Source of the DNA: Streptomyces flavotricini
GTDB taxonomy: Bacteria; Actinomycetota; Actinomycetes; Streptomycetales; Streptomycetaceae
Assembly (NCBI RefSeq): GCF_020639365.1
Contig: NZ_JAINUL010000001.1
Coordinates: 852,363-916,362, forward strand
Direction of reading: 5' to 3'
DNA: 64,000 nt
A program made the translations under genes and the position numbers. The notes below the pieces were generated by a model. The model ran no database searches, was not told where the DNA came from, and worked only from the letters and a program-made list of their open reading frames with translations. Positions 44,396 through 52,732 of this stretch are shown in pieces. Each line of letters opens with the position of its first letter. The stretch's first letter is position 1.

Positions 44396-45649
44396 TCATG
44401 GGGTGCTCGCGAGGTCTCGTTCGCCGAGGTGGACGGGGGTGAAGTCCAGGGACAGCGCGACGGGGCCCCGGGTGTACAGGCCGCTCTCCCGGTAGCGGGG
44501 GCCGGGGCTGTGGCGGACCTGGTCGAGCAGGGGCAGGAGCATGGCGGCGACGGTCTCGATCTCGGCGCGCGCGAAGGCCGCGCCGACGCACTGGTGGAGT
44601 CCGGTGCCGAAGGACAGGTGCTGGGCGGCGGCCGTGAAAGAGCGGGCGGTGCCCAGGTCCGGGCGGTGGATGTCGAAGGTGTCCGGGTCGGCGAAGGCGG
44701 CGGGGTCCCGGTTGGCCGCGCCGATCATGCAGAAGACGGTGGCGCCGGCCGGGACGGCGGCACCACCCGCGAACACCGTCTCCCGCTCCGCCCGGCGGGG
44801 GATGAGCTGGACCGGCGGGGTGTGGCGCAGGGTCTCGGCGATGGCGGCGGCCAGCAGCTCGGGGTCCCGGCGGACCTGTGCCAGCTGCTCGGGGTGGTCG
44901 ATGAGGTGCTTGAAGAGCAGGGCGAGGGTCTTGTCGGCGGGCTCGGTGGCGGCCACCAGGACGTTGATGATCAGTGCGGTGACATCGCGATCGCTCATGG
45001 CGATGCCGTCGAACTCGGCGGTGCACAGCTTCGATATCAGGTCGTCGCCGGGGTGTCGGCGCCGCTGTTCGATGACGGGGAGGAGGTACGCCTCCAGCCG
45101 CTCGGCGCAGTCCAGGCAGTGGCGGCGGCGCTCGGGGGTGAGGGCCATGCTGGTGATGAACTCGGCGACTCCGCCGTTCCACGCGGCCACCTGTCGCCAG
45201 TCCCGTCTCTCCAGACCGAGGACGTCGAGCGTCACGTGGACGGCGAGGGGTCTGCCGAAGTCGTTGACCAGGTCCATCCGGCCCCGGGCGAGGAAAGGGG
45301 CCATGAGTTCGACGGCGTTGGCGCGGATGGCGCGTATCTGCTCGTGGAGGGCCTGCCCGGTGAAGGCCCGTACGACGATCTTGCGCTTCGCGGTGTGCTC
45401 GGCCCCCGTCATCTGCGCGAGGACCGGACCGCGCATCACCGGCTCGGCGCGCACCTGCAGCGTCTCGGTCGTGAACCCCTCGTGGTCGGTCAACACCCGC
45501 TTCACGTCCTCGTGGCGCGAGAGGAAGTAGCTGTCGATGCCCGGCTCGTAGTGCACCGGAGTCCGCTCCCGCAGCCTGGCGAAGTGGCGGTAGGGGTCCG
45601 CGGCGAAGTCCTCGGACAGGACGCTGAAACGGGTGTTGGGGACGTGCAC
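44396..45649 (-). CDS. Cytochrome P450 with atypical I-helix
   Basis: GTG 45649 follows GAGAGGG. The 417 residues are a complete soluble P450: ETLRHTPPVQLIPRRAERE (ExxR), HLSFGTGLHQCVGAAFARAEIE (heme Cys) and an I-helix reading VLVAATEPADKTLALLF. The usual acid-Thr pair of the oxygen-activating groove (AGxET) is replaced by E-P, so the conserved Thr is absent. Such enzymes can still oxidise substrates that supply their own hydroxyl. Substrate unknown. It lies upstream of the AAA regulator and in the same orientation as the oxygenase/MFS pair. No ferredoxin gene is next to it. Confidence 0.9.
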   Translation of the reverse strand: MHVPNTRFSVLSEDFAADPYRHFARLRERTPVHYEPGIDSYFLSRHEDVKRVLTDHEGFTTETLQVRAEPVMRGPVLAQMTGAEHTAKRKIVVRAFTGQALHEQIRAIRANAVELMAPFLARGRMDLVNDFGRPLAVHVTLDVLGLERRDWRQVAAWNGGVAEFITSMALTPERRRHCLDCAERLEAYLLPVIEQRRRHPGDDLISKLCTAEFDGIAMSDRDVTALIINVLVAATEPADKTLALLFKHLIDHPEQLAQVRRDPELLAAAIAETLRHTPPVQLIPRRAERETVFAGGAAVPAGATVFCMIGAANRDPAAFADPDTFDIHRPDLGTARSFTAAAQHLSFGTGLHQCVGAAFARAEIETVAAMLLPLLDQVRHSPGPRYRESGLYTRGPVALSLDFTPVHLGERDLASTP

Positions 45650-45989
45650 GGTGGTGCCCTCTCACATACGCGGTACGCGGAACGGCAAGGGCCTCGCCGA
45701 GACGCGAACGCGACCGAGCACGACCAAGCCGCGCTGCAAGACGTACGGATCAAGCCACGGGTTGCGCGCGGAACCACACGAGGATCGCACGTACGTCGTC
45801 GAGTTCCGCCGGGTCACGGGTCTGTCCCATTGGACGGCGGCCGCGGGAAGGGGCGGAACGGCGGGGCGGAACGGGCGGGTCTTGGTGATCGGAAACGCCC
45901 GCTCGCACAGACCGGCCCGTACCGACCCGCTCCTACCGACCGCACCGGGTGCCCCGCACTGCCGACCGATCGATCCTGAGGAAGAAACG

Positions 45990-46338
45990 ATGCGCGTTCA
46001 CAAGCTCACCCTCGCCGCCGTGGCCGTCGCCGCGAGCTTGTCGCTCACGGCCTGCCAGAACGGCGAGGACGGCGCGGGGCAGAGCGACCCGTCGTCCGCG
46101 TCCTCCCCTTCGTCCGCCTCGTCCGCGCCGGCCGCGTCGCCCTGGGGCGGTTCGGACCAGGGCGGCGGGAAGGCCTCGGGCGCGACCGGCTCCGGCGGGA
46201 AGGGTGGTCGTGACCCCGCCGGACGAGACGAAGTCGGTCACGCTCGCCTGGCCGGGCGCCGCCACGCTGCCCGTCACGGAGGACGGCGGCTCCCCGGTGA
46301 AGGTCGGCCCGATCGGCAGCGCCGGCCAGGGCGGCTGA
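45990..46338 (+). pseudogene. Small secreted lipoprotein with a 1-base frameshift
   Basis: ATG 45990 follows GAGGAAG. A lipoprotein signal (MRVHKLTLAAVAVAASLSLTAC) and Ser/Gly-rich linker are followed by a frame break. At GGG 46202-46204 one G appears surplus: dropping it turns the next residues into KVVVTPPDETKSVTLAWPG and then ATLPVTEDGGSPVKVGPIGS, stopping at TGA 46336-46338 just before a terminator. In the written frame the protein instead becomes Arg-rich and runs across the opposite-strand SnoaL-like gene. So this is a broken gene or a sequence error at a G run. The family is unknown to me. Confidence 0.6.
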
Positions 46339-46348
46339 CCCGTACGCC

Positions 46349-46380
46349 GTGCCCTCGTCGCGCCGGCCGGCCGAGGGCAC
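46349..46380. terminator. Hairpin between convergent lipoprotein and SnoaL-like genes
   Basis: GTGCCCTCG (46349-46357) pairs with CGAGGGCAC (46372-46380), with further GC pairing inside the loop. It sits between stop codons at 46338 (plus) and 46389 (minus). Confidence 0.6.
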
Positions 46381-46388
46381 CGCGGGGG

Positions 46389-46742
46389 TCAGCGGCTCTG
46401 CTGCGCAAGGATCTCCCGCGGGTCGAAGGCGACGCGGATCCTGGTGATCTTCCCGTCCTCCACGTGGCTCCAGTTCGCCGTGGGGGCCGGCGCGGCGCCC
46501 TTCGTGTGCAGGTCGAACCAAGTGATCACGTCCGTGTCGTCGGCCACCCGGGCGTGCACCTCGATCCGTTCCAGGATCCGGCCCATCCCGCGCAGGCCGG
46601 CGATGCATTCCTCCGCGCCGCGGGCCCGGCCGAGTGCGCCGACGAAGTCGACGTCGTCGGCCAGCAGACCGCGCAGCGTGTCGAAGTCGCCCGTCTCCCA
46701 GGCGGTGAAGTATTTCTCGGAAATCTCTGCCGGAGTCGTCAT
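46389..46742 (-). CDS. SnoaL-like (NTF2 fold) protein
   Basis: The 117 residues (MTTPAEISEKYFTAWETGDFDTLRGLLADDVDFVG to WSHVEDGKITRIRVAFDPREIL) match the SnoaL-like domain: helix pair followed by a curved beta-sheet. Such proteins are polyketide cyclases, isomerases or small-molecule binders. The gene is divergent from the LysR regulator at 46813, with 70 bases between, so it is the probable target of that regulator. Confidence 0.87.
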   Translation of the reverse strand: MTTPAEISEKYFTAWETGDFDTLRGLLADDVDFVGALGRARGAEECIAGLRGMGRILERIEVHARVADDTDVITWFDLHTKGAAPAPTANWSHVEDGKITRIRVAFDPREILAQQSR

Positions 46743-46781
46743 GCGTCCAGGCTCCCGCAGGAGCAGCCATCAGTCCAACAG

Positions 46782-46804
46782 ATGATGACGATGGTGACTA
46801 TCAT
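46782..46804. promoter_or_regulatory. Candidate LysR-type operator
   Basis: ATGAT (46782-46786) and ATCAT (46800-46804) form the arms of an interrupted 23-base dyad in the short divergent promoter between the SnoaL-like and LysR genes. Spacing and position (ending 8 bases before the LysR start) suit LysR autoregulation. Confidence 0.45.
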
Positions 46805-46812
46805 TAGGGCTT

Positions 46813-47688
46813 ATGGAACTGCACCAGCTGCGCTACCTCGCCGCGGTGGTCGACGAGGGCACCTTCACCGCCGCGGCCGCACGGCTGCACGTCAGCCAGT
46901 CGGGCATCAGCACGCAGGTGGGCAAGCTCGAACGCGAACTGGGGCAGCAGCTCCTGGAGCGCACGGGACGCCGGGTCCGGCTGACGGCCGCGGGTGAAGC
47001 CGTACTGCCGCTCGCCCGGGCGGCGCTGCAGACGCTGGACAGCATCGAGGACACCGCGGCCCGGTTCGCCCGGGCCGTCCGGGGCCGGGTCCGGCTGGGC
47101 ATGATCAGGGGCTGCTCGATCCCCGGCTTCCTGGACGCCGTCGCCGGACTCGGGCGGACCCACCCGGGCATCGCCTTGAGCCTCCACGAGGAGGACTCCG
47201 ACGTACTGCGGTCCCAGGTGCTCGCGCGCTCCCTCGACCTCGCCCTGATCGCGTTCGCCGGGCGGGCCGACCCCGCCCTCGACACCGTCGTGATCGTCGA
47301 CGAGCCGATCGCCGTCGTCGTACCCGAGGGCCACAGGCTGCGCCACGGGCCGGTGCGCCTCGCCGACCTGGGCGAGGAGAAGGTCCTCTGCCTCCCGCGC
47401 GGTACCGGGATCCGGGAGGCGTACGAGCGGTCGTGCCTCCAGCGCGGGATCGAACCCCGTGTACAGATCGAGGCCAGCTCCCCGCAGACCCTGCTCGGGC
47501 TCGCCCGGCGGGGAGCCGGTGTGGCCGTCCTGAGTCCTTCCTCCGGGGCCGGCGAGGGCCTGGAACCGGCCGTCGTCACCGACGCCGCGACGCACGCCTG
47601 CCTCGGCCTGGCCATCCGGCCGGACCACCGGTCCCCGGCCGCCCGGCTGGTGCTGGCCAGGCTCCGGGAGTCACTGGGGGCACCCTGA
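46813..47688 (+). CDS. LysR-family transcriptional regulator
   Basis: The 291-residue protein has the N-terminal winged HTH (MELHQLRYLAAVVDEGTFTAAAARLHVSQSGISTQVGKLERELG) and the two-lobed effector-binding domain (VRLGMIRGCSIPGFLDAVAGL, DLALIAFAGRADPALDTVVIVDEPIAVVVPEGH, and GLARRGAGVAVLSPSS). It is normal length. It is divergently arranged with the SnoaL-like gene, the classic layout for a LysR activator and its target. The ligand is unknown. Confidence 0.92.
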   Translation: MELHQLRYLAAVVDEGTFTAAAARLHVSQSGISTQVGKLERELGQQLLERTGRRVRLTAAGEAVLPLARAALQTLDSIEDTAARFARAVRGRVRLGMIRGCSIPGFLDAVAGLGRTHPGIALSLHEEDSDVLRSQVLARSLDLALIAFAGRADPALDTVVIVDEPIAVVVPEGHRLRHGPVRLADLGEEKVLCLPRGTGIREAYERSCLQRGIEPRVQIEASSPQTLLGLARRGAGVAVLSPSSGAGEGLEPAVVTDAATHACLGLAIRPDHRSPAARLVLARLRESLGAP

Positions 47689-47728
47689 GGCCGCCGGGGC
47701 GCGGTCTCGTCGCGCCAGCCGGCGGGCG

Positions 47729-48427
47729 TCAGGCGCGGGGCGCCCCGTCGTCCACGTCGTCCCACTCGCGGAGCGTGGCGACCAGGACGTCACGCTCCAG
47801 CCCAACCTCGTACGCGTTGGCACGGGCGGTGCGCGCGGTGGCGAGTTCCTCGAGCGCAGCCGCCGCGAAGCGGTCCGCGGTGGCCGGCGCACCCCTCAGG
47901 AAGTCTTCCGCCCGCCGCGCTCGCCACGGCGTGGTCGCGAGGCCGCCGAACGCGATGCGCACGTCCCCGATCCGGTCGCCGTCGGGATCGACCGCCACGG
48001 CGACCGACACCAGCGCGAAATCGAAAGAGGCGCGGTCGCCGACCTTGCGGTAGCGGGCGGAGGCCGCCATCGGCAGTGCGGGCAGCTCCACCGCCGCGAT
48101 GAGTTCACCGTGTTCGAGGACGGTGTCGAGCTCGGGCCGGTGCCCGGGCGGCCGGTGGAGGGAAGTGACGGGAATGCGGCGGGTGCCCGACGCGCCCCGT
48201 ACGCAGACCGTCGCGTCCACCGCGCACAGGGCGAGCGCCAGGTCGGAGGGGTGCACGGCCGCGCAGCTCTCCGAAGCGCCGAGTACGGCATTGCGCTCGG
48301 CGTGACCCTCCACGGCCGAACAGCCGGATCCGGGTTGCCTCTTGTTGCACGGGGTGTCCGGATTCAGGAAATACGGGCACCGACTGCGCTGCATCAGGTT
48401 CCCCGCCAAGGTGGCCATCTCGCGCAA
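47729..48427 (-). pseudogene. Remnant of a molybdenum hydroxylase FAD subunit (XdhB/PaoB-like), N-terminus missing
   Basis: The frame reads LREMATLAGNLMQRSRCPYFL, PCNKRQPGSGCSAVEG, NAVLGASESCAAVHPSDLALALCAVDA and RASFDFALVSVAVAVDPDG. These are the middle and C-terminal parts of the FAD-binding subunit (four Cys in PCNKR and GSGC region may hold a 4Fe-4S cluster as in PaoB). Intact subunits carry about 100 more N-terminal residues with the FAD pyrophosphate-binding loops (AGGTNL type); they are absent. Upstream the sequence joins the beginning of a 2Fe-2S subunit in a different frame. No molybdopterin subunit follows. It is therefore a deletion remnant, probably inactive. Confidence 0.72.
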
Positions 48428-48430
48428 TTG

Positions 48431-48563
48431 GGGTGAAGCAGTCGAGGAGGGACATCCTGATGTCGATCGCCAGACGGCACCGCTGTCCGTTGACGTTCAG
48501 TGCGATGTCGGCACGGACGGCCGGGCCGTCCTCGACCACCTCGGGTGACGGTGCGCTGCGCAC
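48431..48563 (-). pseudogene. Remnant of the 2Fe-2S subunit of the same molybdenum hydroxylase
   Basis: From ATG 48563 the frame gives ADIALNVNGQRCRLAIDIRM and then SLLDC, the first beta-hairpin of a plant-type ferredoxin domain as found at the N-terminus of XdhC/PaoA subunits. The cluster-binding Cys motif that should follow (GCxxGxCGxC) is missing because the sequence runs directly into the FAD-subunit remnant (TTCACCCCAATTGCGCGAG region). The junction is at about 48430-48440. Confidence 0.6.
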
Positions 48564-48614
48564 GGGGCGTGACCCCGTTGCGGTGGTCCGGGCGCCGACA
48601 CGGCCGGCGGCGGT

Positions 48615-48890
48615 TCAGGTGTGGAGGCGGCTGTTGGGTCCGTCCTGGTCACCGGCGGATTCGTCGTTGAACCAGTAGTCGCCCGCCGCCAGGTACCGGA
48701 AGGAGTGGCTGCTCTTGCTCTGCAGCTCGATGGTGACGGCGCGCTTGCCGTCCTTGCGCGGCCGGAGCGTGTGGACACCGGGCTGCCAGCCGTTGAAGTC
48801 GCCCACCACGCTGACCGGGCCGGGCGGCGTGTCGGCCGGGAGGATGAAGGTGACCTTGGTGCGGTCCTTGTTGAGCGTGCGCTCCAGCAT
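48615..48890 (-). CDS. Stand-alone isoamylase N-terminal-like (CBM48/E-set) domain protein, paralogue
   Basis: Same 91-residue length as the protein at 16180-16455 and similar through most of its length (VSVVGDFNGWQPG, SSHSFRYLAAGDYWFNDESAG, NSRLHT at the end). FNGW and YWFNDE are shared, whereas the variable loops differ (KSSHS against KVTHS; ADTPPGP against DGDPPGP). It starts MLERTLNKDRTKVTFILP. A carbohydrate-binding or glycogen-associated role is likely from the fold. It is divergent from the gene at 49345. Confidence 0.87.
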   Translation of the reverse strand: MLERTLNKDRTKVTFILPADTPPGPVSVVGDFNGWQPGVHTLRPRKDGKRAVTIELQSKSSHSFRYLAAGDYWFNDESAGDQDGPNSRLHT

Positions 48891-49344
48891 GTGGGCCTCC
48901 AGACGGCGAGGGGGACTGCTACGGGCACATCCTCGGCGGCGGATGCCCGCCCTGCACGCCGACGCCGCTGCCCGAGTACCGACGTCACCCGCCCACCGCA
49001 TCGCCGGGCGGGTGAGTAGGGGACGCGGTACGGCCTTCGGGGGCGTAGTCGGTCACGCGAGGTACACCGAGTGGCCATTTCTCCCCTCCACGTGGGCGGG
49101 GGCCCGGCTCGTGCGGCCGGTCCGCGGCATCCATGGCGCCTCCCACGGCCCCCGTCGGCATCCGGACCCACAGGGCCCACCCGGCGCACCGCCCGGCCCC
49201 GGGTGCACTCGTGCACCCGTACGACCCAACGGGCGCGGGCCCCACGGGACACCTAACCTGAAACGGCACCGCCGACACGCCCGTGATCCCGCGGTCAGCG
49301 GGCGGCGCGCCGGCTTCGGATCAGCACCGAAAGGCGATACCGAC
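48891..49344. promoter_or_regulatory. Divergent intergenic region with a perfect 8-bp inverted repeat
   Basis: No gene is apparent in these 450 bases. GGGTGCAC-TC-GTGCACCC (49201-49218) is an exact inverted repeat, the size expected for a dimeric TetR/MarR-type operator. It lies about 130 bases before the gene at 49345. AAAGG just before 49345 is the likely ribosome-binding site. Confidence 0.45.
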
Positions 49345-49701
49345 ATGGCCACCAGCTCTGACGCCCCCGTCCTCGACACGCTCGCGGCAATGACAGTCGA
49401 CTCCATCGAGCACTGCGGCATGGACGAGAAGACGCTCATCACCACCCGCATCGCCGCCCTCGTGGCCATGGACGCACCGGCCATCTCCTACCTGGCCCAC
49501 GTCAACCCCGCGGTCAAGGCCGACTTCACGGTCGAAGAGCTGCAGGACGTGCTCGTCGCGATCGCCCCCGTCGTGGGCACGGCACGCGTCATGTCGGCCG
49601 CGGGCCACATCGCCCAGGCGTTCGGCGTCGTCATAGCGATGGCGGAGGCGGAAGCCGAAGCCATCGCCAACGCCGAAGCCGAGAGCCGCAACATGCCGTG
49701 A
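49345..49701 (+). CDS. Carboxymuconolactone decarboxylase-like small protein
   Basis: The 118-residue all-helical protein (VLDTLAAMTVDSIEHCGMDEKTLITTRIAALVAMDAPAISYLAH, then TVEELQDVLVAIAPVVGTARVMSAAGHIAQAFG) matches a CMD/AhpD-like family common in Streptomyces. The CxxC redox pair of AhpD is not seen; only one Cys (EHCGMD) is present. So peroxidase activity is unlikely. The C-terminal tail is rich in Ala and Glu (AEAEAEAIANAEAES). A terminator with a U-tract follows. Confidence 0.8.
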   Translation: MATSSDAPVLDTLAAMTVDSIEHCGMDEKTLITTRIAALVAMDAPAISYLAHVNPAVKADFTVEELQDVLVAIAPVVGTARVMSAAGHIAQAFGVVIAMAEAEAEAIANAEAESRNMP

Positions 49702-49722
49702 TGCCCCGCCGGATCCACTTGA

Positions 49723-49765
49723 CGCGCTGGCCCACGCCCACGGGCACGGGCCAGCGCGATCGATT
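49723..49765 (+). terminator. 11-bp hairpin with T-tract
   Basis: CGCGCTGGCCC (49723-49733) pairs with GGGCCAGCGCG (49748-49758), followed by ATCGATTTT. This is one of the few hairpins here with a T-run and ends transcription of the CMD-like gene. Confidence 0.8.
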
Positions 49766-50107
49766 TTGAGCCAAACCCGACCAGACTGATCGTTTCCTTG
49801 GCACAATCCTGCTCTGATCGTGGCCGAAGACAGCCGTACAGGGTTGCAGATCGGTCGCAGTGGGAAGGGTTGGTGCGCCAAATGGCGGAAACTAGTCGCC
49901 GTCCGTCCCCGTAGTGGATCGTCACGCCCTGACGCCGAGCCGGTCGGCCCGGCCGTTCCCGATGGTGCAGCGCGTTCACGTCCTCGTATGACGCAGCGAG
50001 TCTCCGATCGCTCGCTCACGCCCTTGACCTGGGATGTCGTTCCGATGGCAGCCGGCTCGCGGTTGTGGTCCGCGCACCGATGTGCGCCAAGAGGGAGGTA
50101 GGGACCC
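49766..50107. other. Upstream region of the terpene synthase, no gene seen
   Basis: No frame with coding character. A less GC-rich stretch at 49765-49830 (including TTGGCACAATCC) is the likely promoter region. GGGAGGTAGGGA (50093-50104) is the ribosome-binding site for the terpene synthase. Confidence 0.35.
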
Positions 50108-51190
50108 ATGAAAGTGCAGGACATCGAACTTCCCGTATTGCGGATGCCGCACCAGGTGCGGCTGAATCCGTACCTGCCGGTCCTGCGCCAGGAGACCGAG
50201 ACGTGGGCGCGCGAGATGGGCATGCTGACCGGCGACGAAACGCCGTCGGCACGGCCGATATGGACCCGGTCCCAGTTCCACGCGATGGCCGTCGACCAGC
50301 TGACGGCATGGACGCTCCCCGACGCCTCGCTCGCAGGCCTCCGGCTCAATCACCGGTTCAACCTCTGGGCCCTGGCCTGGGACGACCACTTCGCCGCCGC
50401 TTTCAAACAGACGGGCGACCTCGCCGGCGCGCAGGCCTTCACCGCCCGTCTCCATGCCTTCCTGCCTCCGGACCCGGGCGCCCGGTTGCCGGAGCCGGCC
50501 AACGCGATCGAGAAGGGGATGGCCGACCTCCAGCAACGCCTGTTCCCGCCGAGACTCGCGCACTGGCGGCAGGGCCTCAACCGGGCGCTGGCGGACTACG
50601 TCGACGCCGGAGTCCAGGAGCTGCTCAACAGCCGCGCCGGCCGCGTACCCGACCTCATCGAGTACGCCCAGTTCCGCCGTGAGAGCTTCGCCGCGTACAC
50701 CGCCCCCTACTCCGTCGAACTCGCCACCGGCGCGCGGATACCCGAGCGCATCCGGCACACCCGCACCGTCCGCGCCCTCCTCGACGCCTTCATGGACTAC
50801 ATGGGTCTGGCGAACGACATCGCCTCCTACCAACGGGAAGTCCACGACGAGTACGACGTCAACAACCTCGTGGTCGTCCTCGAGACGTCCTTGGGCATCA
50901 CCGTGCAGGAGGCGATGCACGCCGCCGCGGATCTGGTCTCCGCCCGGCTGCGCCACTTCGAGCACCTCATACGGAGCGAACTGCCCCCGCTCGTCGAGAG
51001 GGCCGGACTGGACCAGGCCGAACGGGTCGAGCTGGAGGCCTGGCTGCGCGGCGCCCGGAGTTTCCTGTCCGGGCTCCACGCCTGGTACACCGGGGCGCCC
51101 CGCTACGCCCCCGTGAGCGGCGCCGTCCCGGTACAACGGGCGGCGGGCGCCGCGGCGCCCGCCCGCGAGCGGCACCCCTCGGCGAGGTGA
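50108..51190 (+). CDS. Class I terpene synthase with an incomplete Asp-rich motif
   Basis: The 360-residue alpha-domain protein has the NSE metal triad NDIASYQREVHDE (about residues 237-249) and the helix-G region DLIEYAQFRRESFAAYTAPYSVE, and ends with a WYTGAPRY Arg-Tyr pair. The first metal motif reads LWALAWDDHFAAAF; actinobacterial synthases usually have DDHFxE, so the second acidic residue is missing. The enzyme would ionise a prenyl diphosphate (probably C15) with magnesium. Product cannot be predicted. It ends 117 bases before the convergent CYP157-like P450, which is a candidate tailoring neighbour only by position. Confidence 0.87.
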   Translation: MKVQDIELPVLRMPHQVRLNPYLPVLRQETETWAREMGMLTGDETPSARPIWTRSQFHAMAVDQLTAWTLPDASLAGLRLNHRFNLWALAWDDHFAAAFKQTGDLAGAQAFTARLHAFLPPDPGARLPEPANAIEKGMADLQQRLFPPRLAHWRQGLNRALADYVDAGVQELLNSRAGRVPDLIEYAQFRRESFAAYTAPYSVELATGARIPERIRHTRTVRALLDAFMDYMGLANDIASYQREVHDEYDVNNLVVVLETSLGITVQEAMHAAADLVSARLRHFEHLIRSELPPLVERAGLDQAERVELEAWLRGARSFLSGLHAWYTGAPRYAPVSGAVPVQRAAGAAAPARERHPSAR

Positions 51191-51307
51191 GGCGGCGGGA
51201 CGCCGGGACGCCGGGACGCCGGGATCGAGGCGAACCGGGGGCCGGCGGACCGCGCCGCCCGGCAGCCCCGCCGGCCGCGGGCCCGGCGCCGATCCGCCGT
51301 ACCGGGC

Positions 51308-52732
51308 CTATCCCATCCCCAGGAACCGCCTCAGCCGTGCCCGCCACGAGACGCGGGGGGCGGAATCCGGCAGCCGGGGTGCCACGGGCATCCCGACGGT
51401 CGGCGGGGGCGGCGGCGGCAGCGGCCTCGCCAGCAGCTCACGGGATTCACGAGGACGGGCGGCGAACTTCACGGGCAGCGCCGTCAGGTGCCGGGCCCAG
51501 GTCGAGGAGCGCCAGGTGAGTTCGGACCCGGGGACGGCCAGGCTGATGTCGGGCAACCGGGTGAGCAGGATGTCGATGCCGGTGTCCGCGATGACACGGC
51601 CGATGTCCTGGCCGGGGCATTCGTGGGCGCCCGCGCTGAAGGACAGGTGCGCGCGGTTGTGGTGCACGCGGGTCGAGGGATCCCGGCGGACCGCCTGATC
51701 GACGTTGCCGGCGGCCAGGCCGAGCAGCAGCATGTCCCCCGCCTTGATCTCCTGCCCTCCGAGCGTGGTGTCACCGGTGGCCCAGCGGCCCGGGCACACC
51801 ATCAACGGCGGCTCGTCCCACAGCACCTGCTCCACCGCCTCGGGCAGGGTCATCTGGCCGCCGGCCAAGGACCCGCGGAACCGCGGGTCGCTGACCGTCA
51901 TCCGCAGTACGTTGGCCATGAGGTTGGCCGTGGTCTCATAGCCCGCGAGCAGGATGAGGCGCAGGTGGTGCTGCACCTCCTCGTCACCGAGACCGGCCGG
52001 GTGGGCCATCAGCACGGATGCGATGTCCTGTCCGGGCCGGATCCGCTTGGCGGCGACCAGCTCCTTGAGGGTCTCCAGTACGTAGGCGTTGCTGGCGAGC
52101 GACGTCTCGGTGGCCTTGAAGAGGTCGCGGGCGGCATGGACGAGCTTGGGAGCGTCCTCGTCCCGCATGCCGAGCAGGTGGGTCAGGACGAGCATCGGCA
52201 GGGGCTCGGCGAAGTCACCGACCAGCTCCGTCCTGCCGCTCTCGCAGAACTCGTCGATCAGCTGGTGCGCGAAGCGGGTGATGTGGCGGCGGATCCCGCG
52301 CTGGTCGAACTGGTTGAGTGCGGCGGTGACGGCGCCGCGCAGACGCTGGTGCTCCTCCCCGTCCGCGCACACGCAGTCCGGACGCCAGCCGATCATCGGC
52401 ACGAGCGGCGAGGTCTCGGGGTCGATCTCACCACTCGTCCAGCCGTGCCAGGTGCGGGGATCACGGGAGAACTGGGTGGAACGGGTGGCCACATCACGGT
52501 TCTCGAGGTAGCCGAGGACGAGCCAGGCGCGTACGTCCCCCTCCAGCAGGACGGGCGCCACCGGACCGTGCTCGGCTCTCAGCTTCTCGTAGAGGCCCAT
52601 GGGGTCGGTCTCGGCGGCGGCACCGTGGAGCGGGGTCGCTCCCCCGGTGCCCGTGCTGGAGTGGGCCGGGCAGCCCGGGGGCGGGACGAGCCCCGCTTCG
52701 GTCGTGGCGCGGTCGGCGGGCGGGACGGTCAT
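51308..52732 (-). CDS. CYP157-type cytochrome P450 of the conservon, lacking ExxR
   Basis: The 474-residue protein starts in a 4-base overlap with cvnD. I-helix LILLAGYETTANLM and heme loop HLSFSAGAHECPGQDIGR are normal. In place of the ExxR motif it reads AVEQVLWDEPPLM, matching the EQxLW variant known for CYP157 proteins from Streptomyces. The C-terminal extension (PLPPPPPPTVGMPVAPRL to WRARLRRFLGMG) is Pro-rich then basic. In S. coelicolor such P450s end conservon operons (for example the rarE gene). Substrate unknown. No CYP154 partner gene follows. Confidence 0.9.
   Translation of the reverse strand: MTVPPADRATTEAGLVPPPGCPAHSSTGTGGATPLHGAAAETDPMGLYEKLRAEHGPVAPVLLEGDVRAWLVLGYLENRDVATRSTQFSRDPRTWHGWTSGEIDPETSPLVPMIGWRPDCVCADGEEHQRLRGAVTAALNQFDQRGIRRHITRFAHQLIDEFCESGRTELVGDFAEPLPMLVLTHLLGMRDEDAPKLVHAARDLFKATETSLASNAYVLETLKELVAAKRIRPGQDIASVLMAHPAGLGDEEVQHHLRLILLAGYETTANLMANVLRMTVSDPRFRGSLAGGQMTLPEAVEQVLWDEPPLMVCPGRWATGDTTLGGQEIKAGDMLLLGLAAGNVDQAVRRDPSTRVHHNRAHLSFSAGAHECPGQDIGRVIADTGIDILLTRLPDISLAVPGSELTWRSSTWARHLTALPVKFAARPRESRELLARPLPPPPPPTVGMPVAPRLPDSAPRVSWRARLRRFLGMG

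Noticed and set aside
46339..46997. Continuation of the lipoprotein frame across the SnoaL-like gene
   Set aside because: Arg-rich antisense translation past a terminator; explained by a single extra G upstream.
50108..51190. Geosmin or 2-methylisoborneol synthase
   Set aside because: Single-domain length, no second domain for geosmin, no methyltransferase partner for 2-MIB, and a changed Asp motif.
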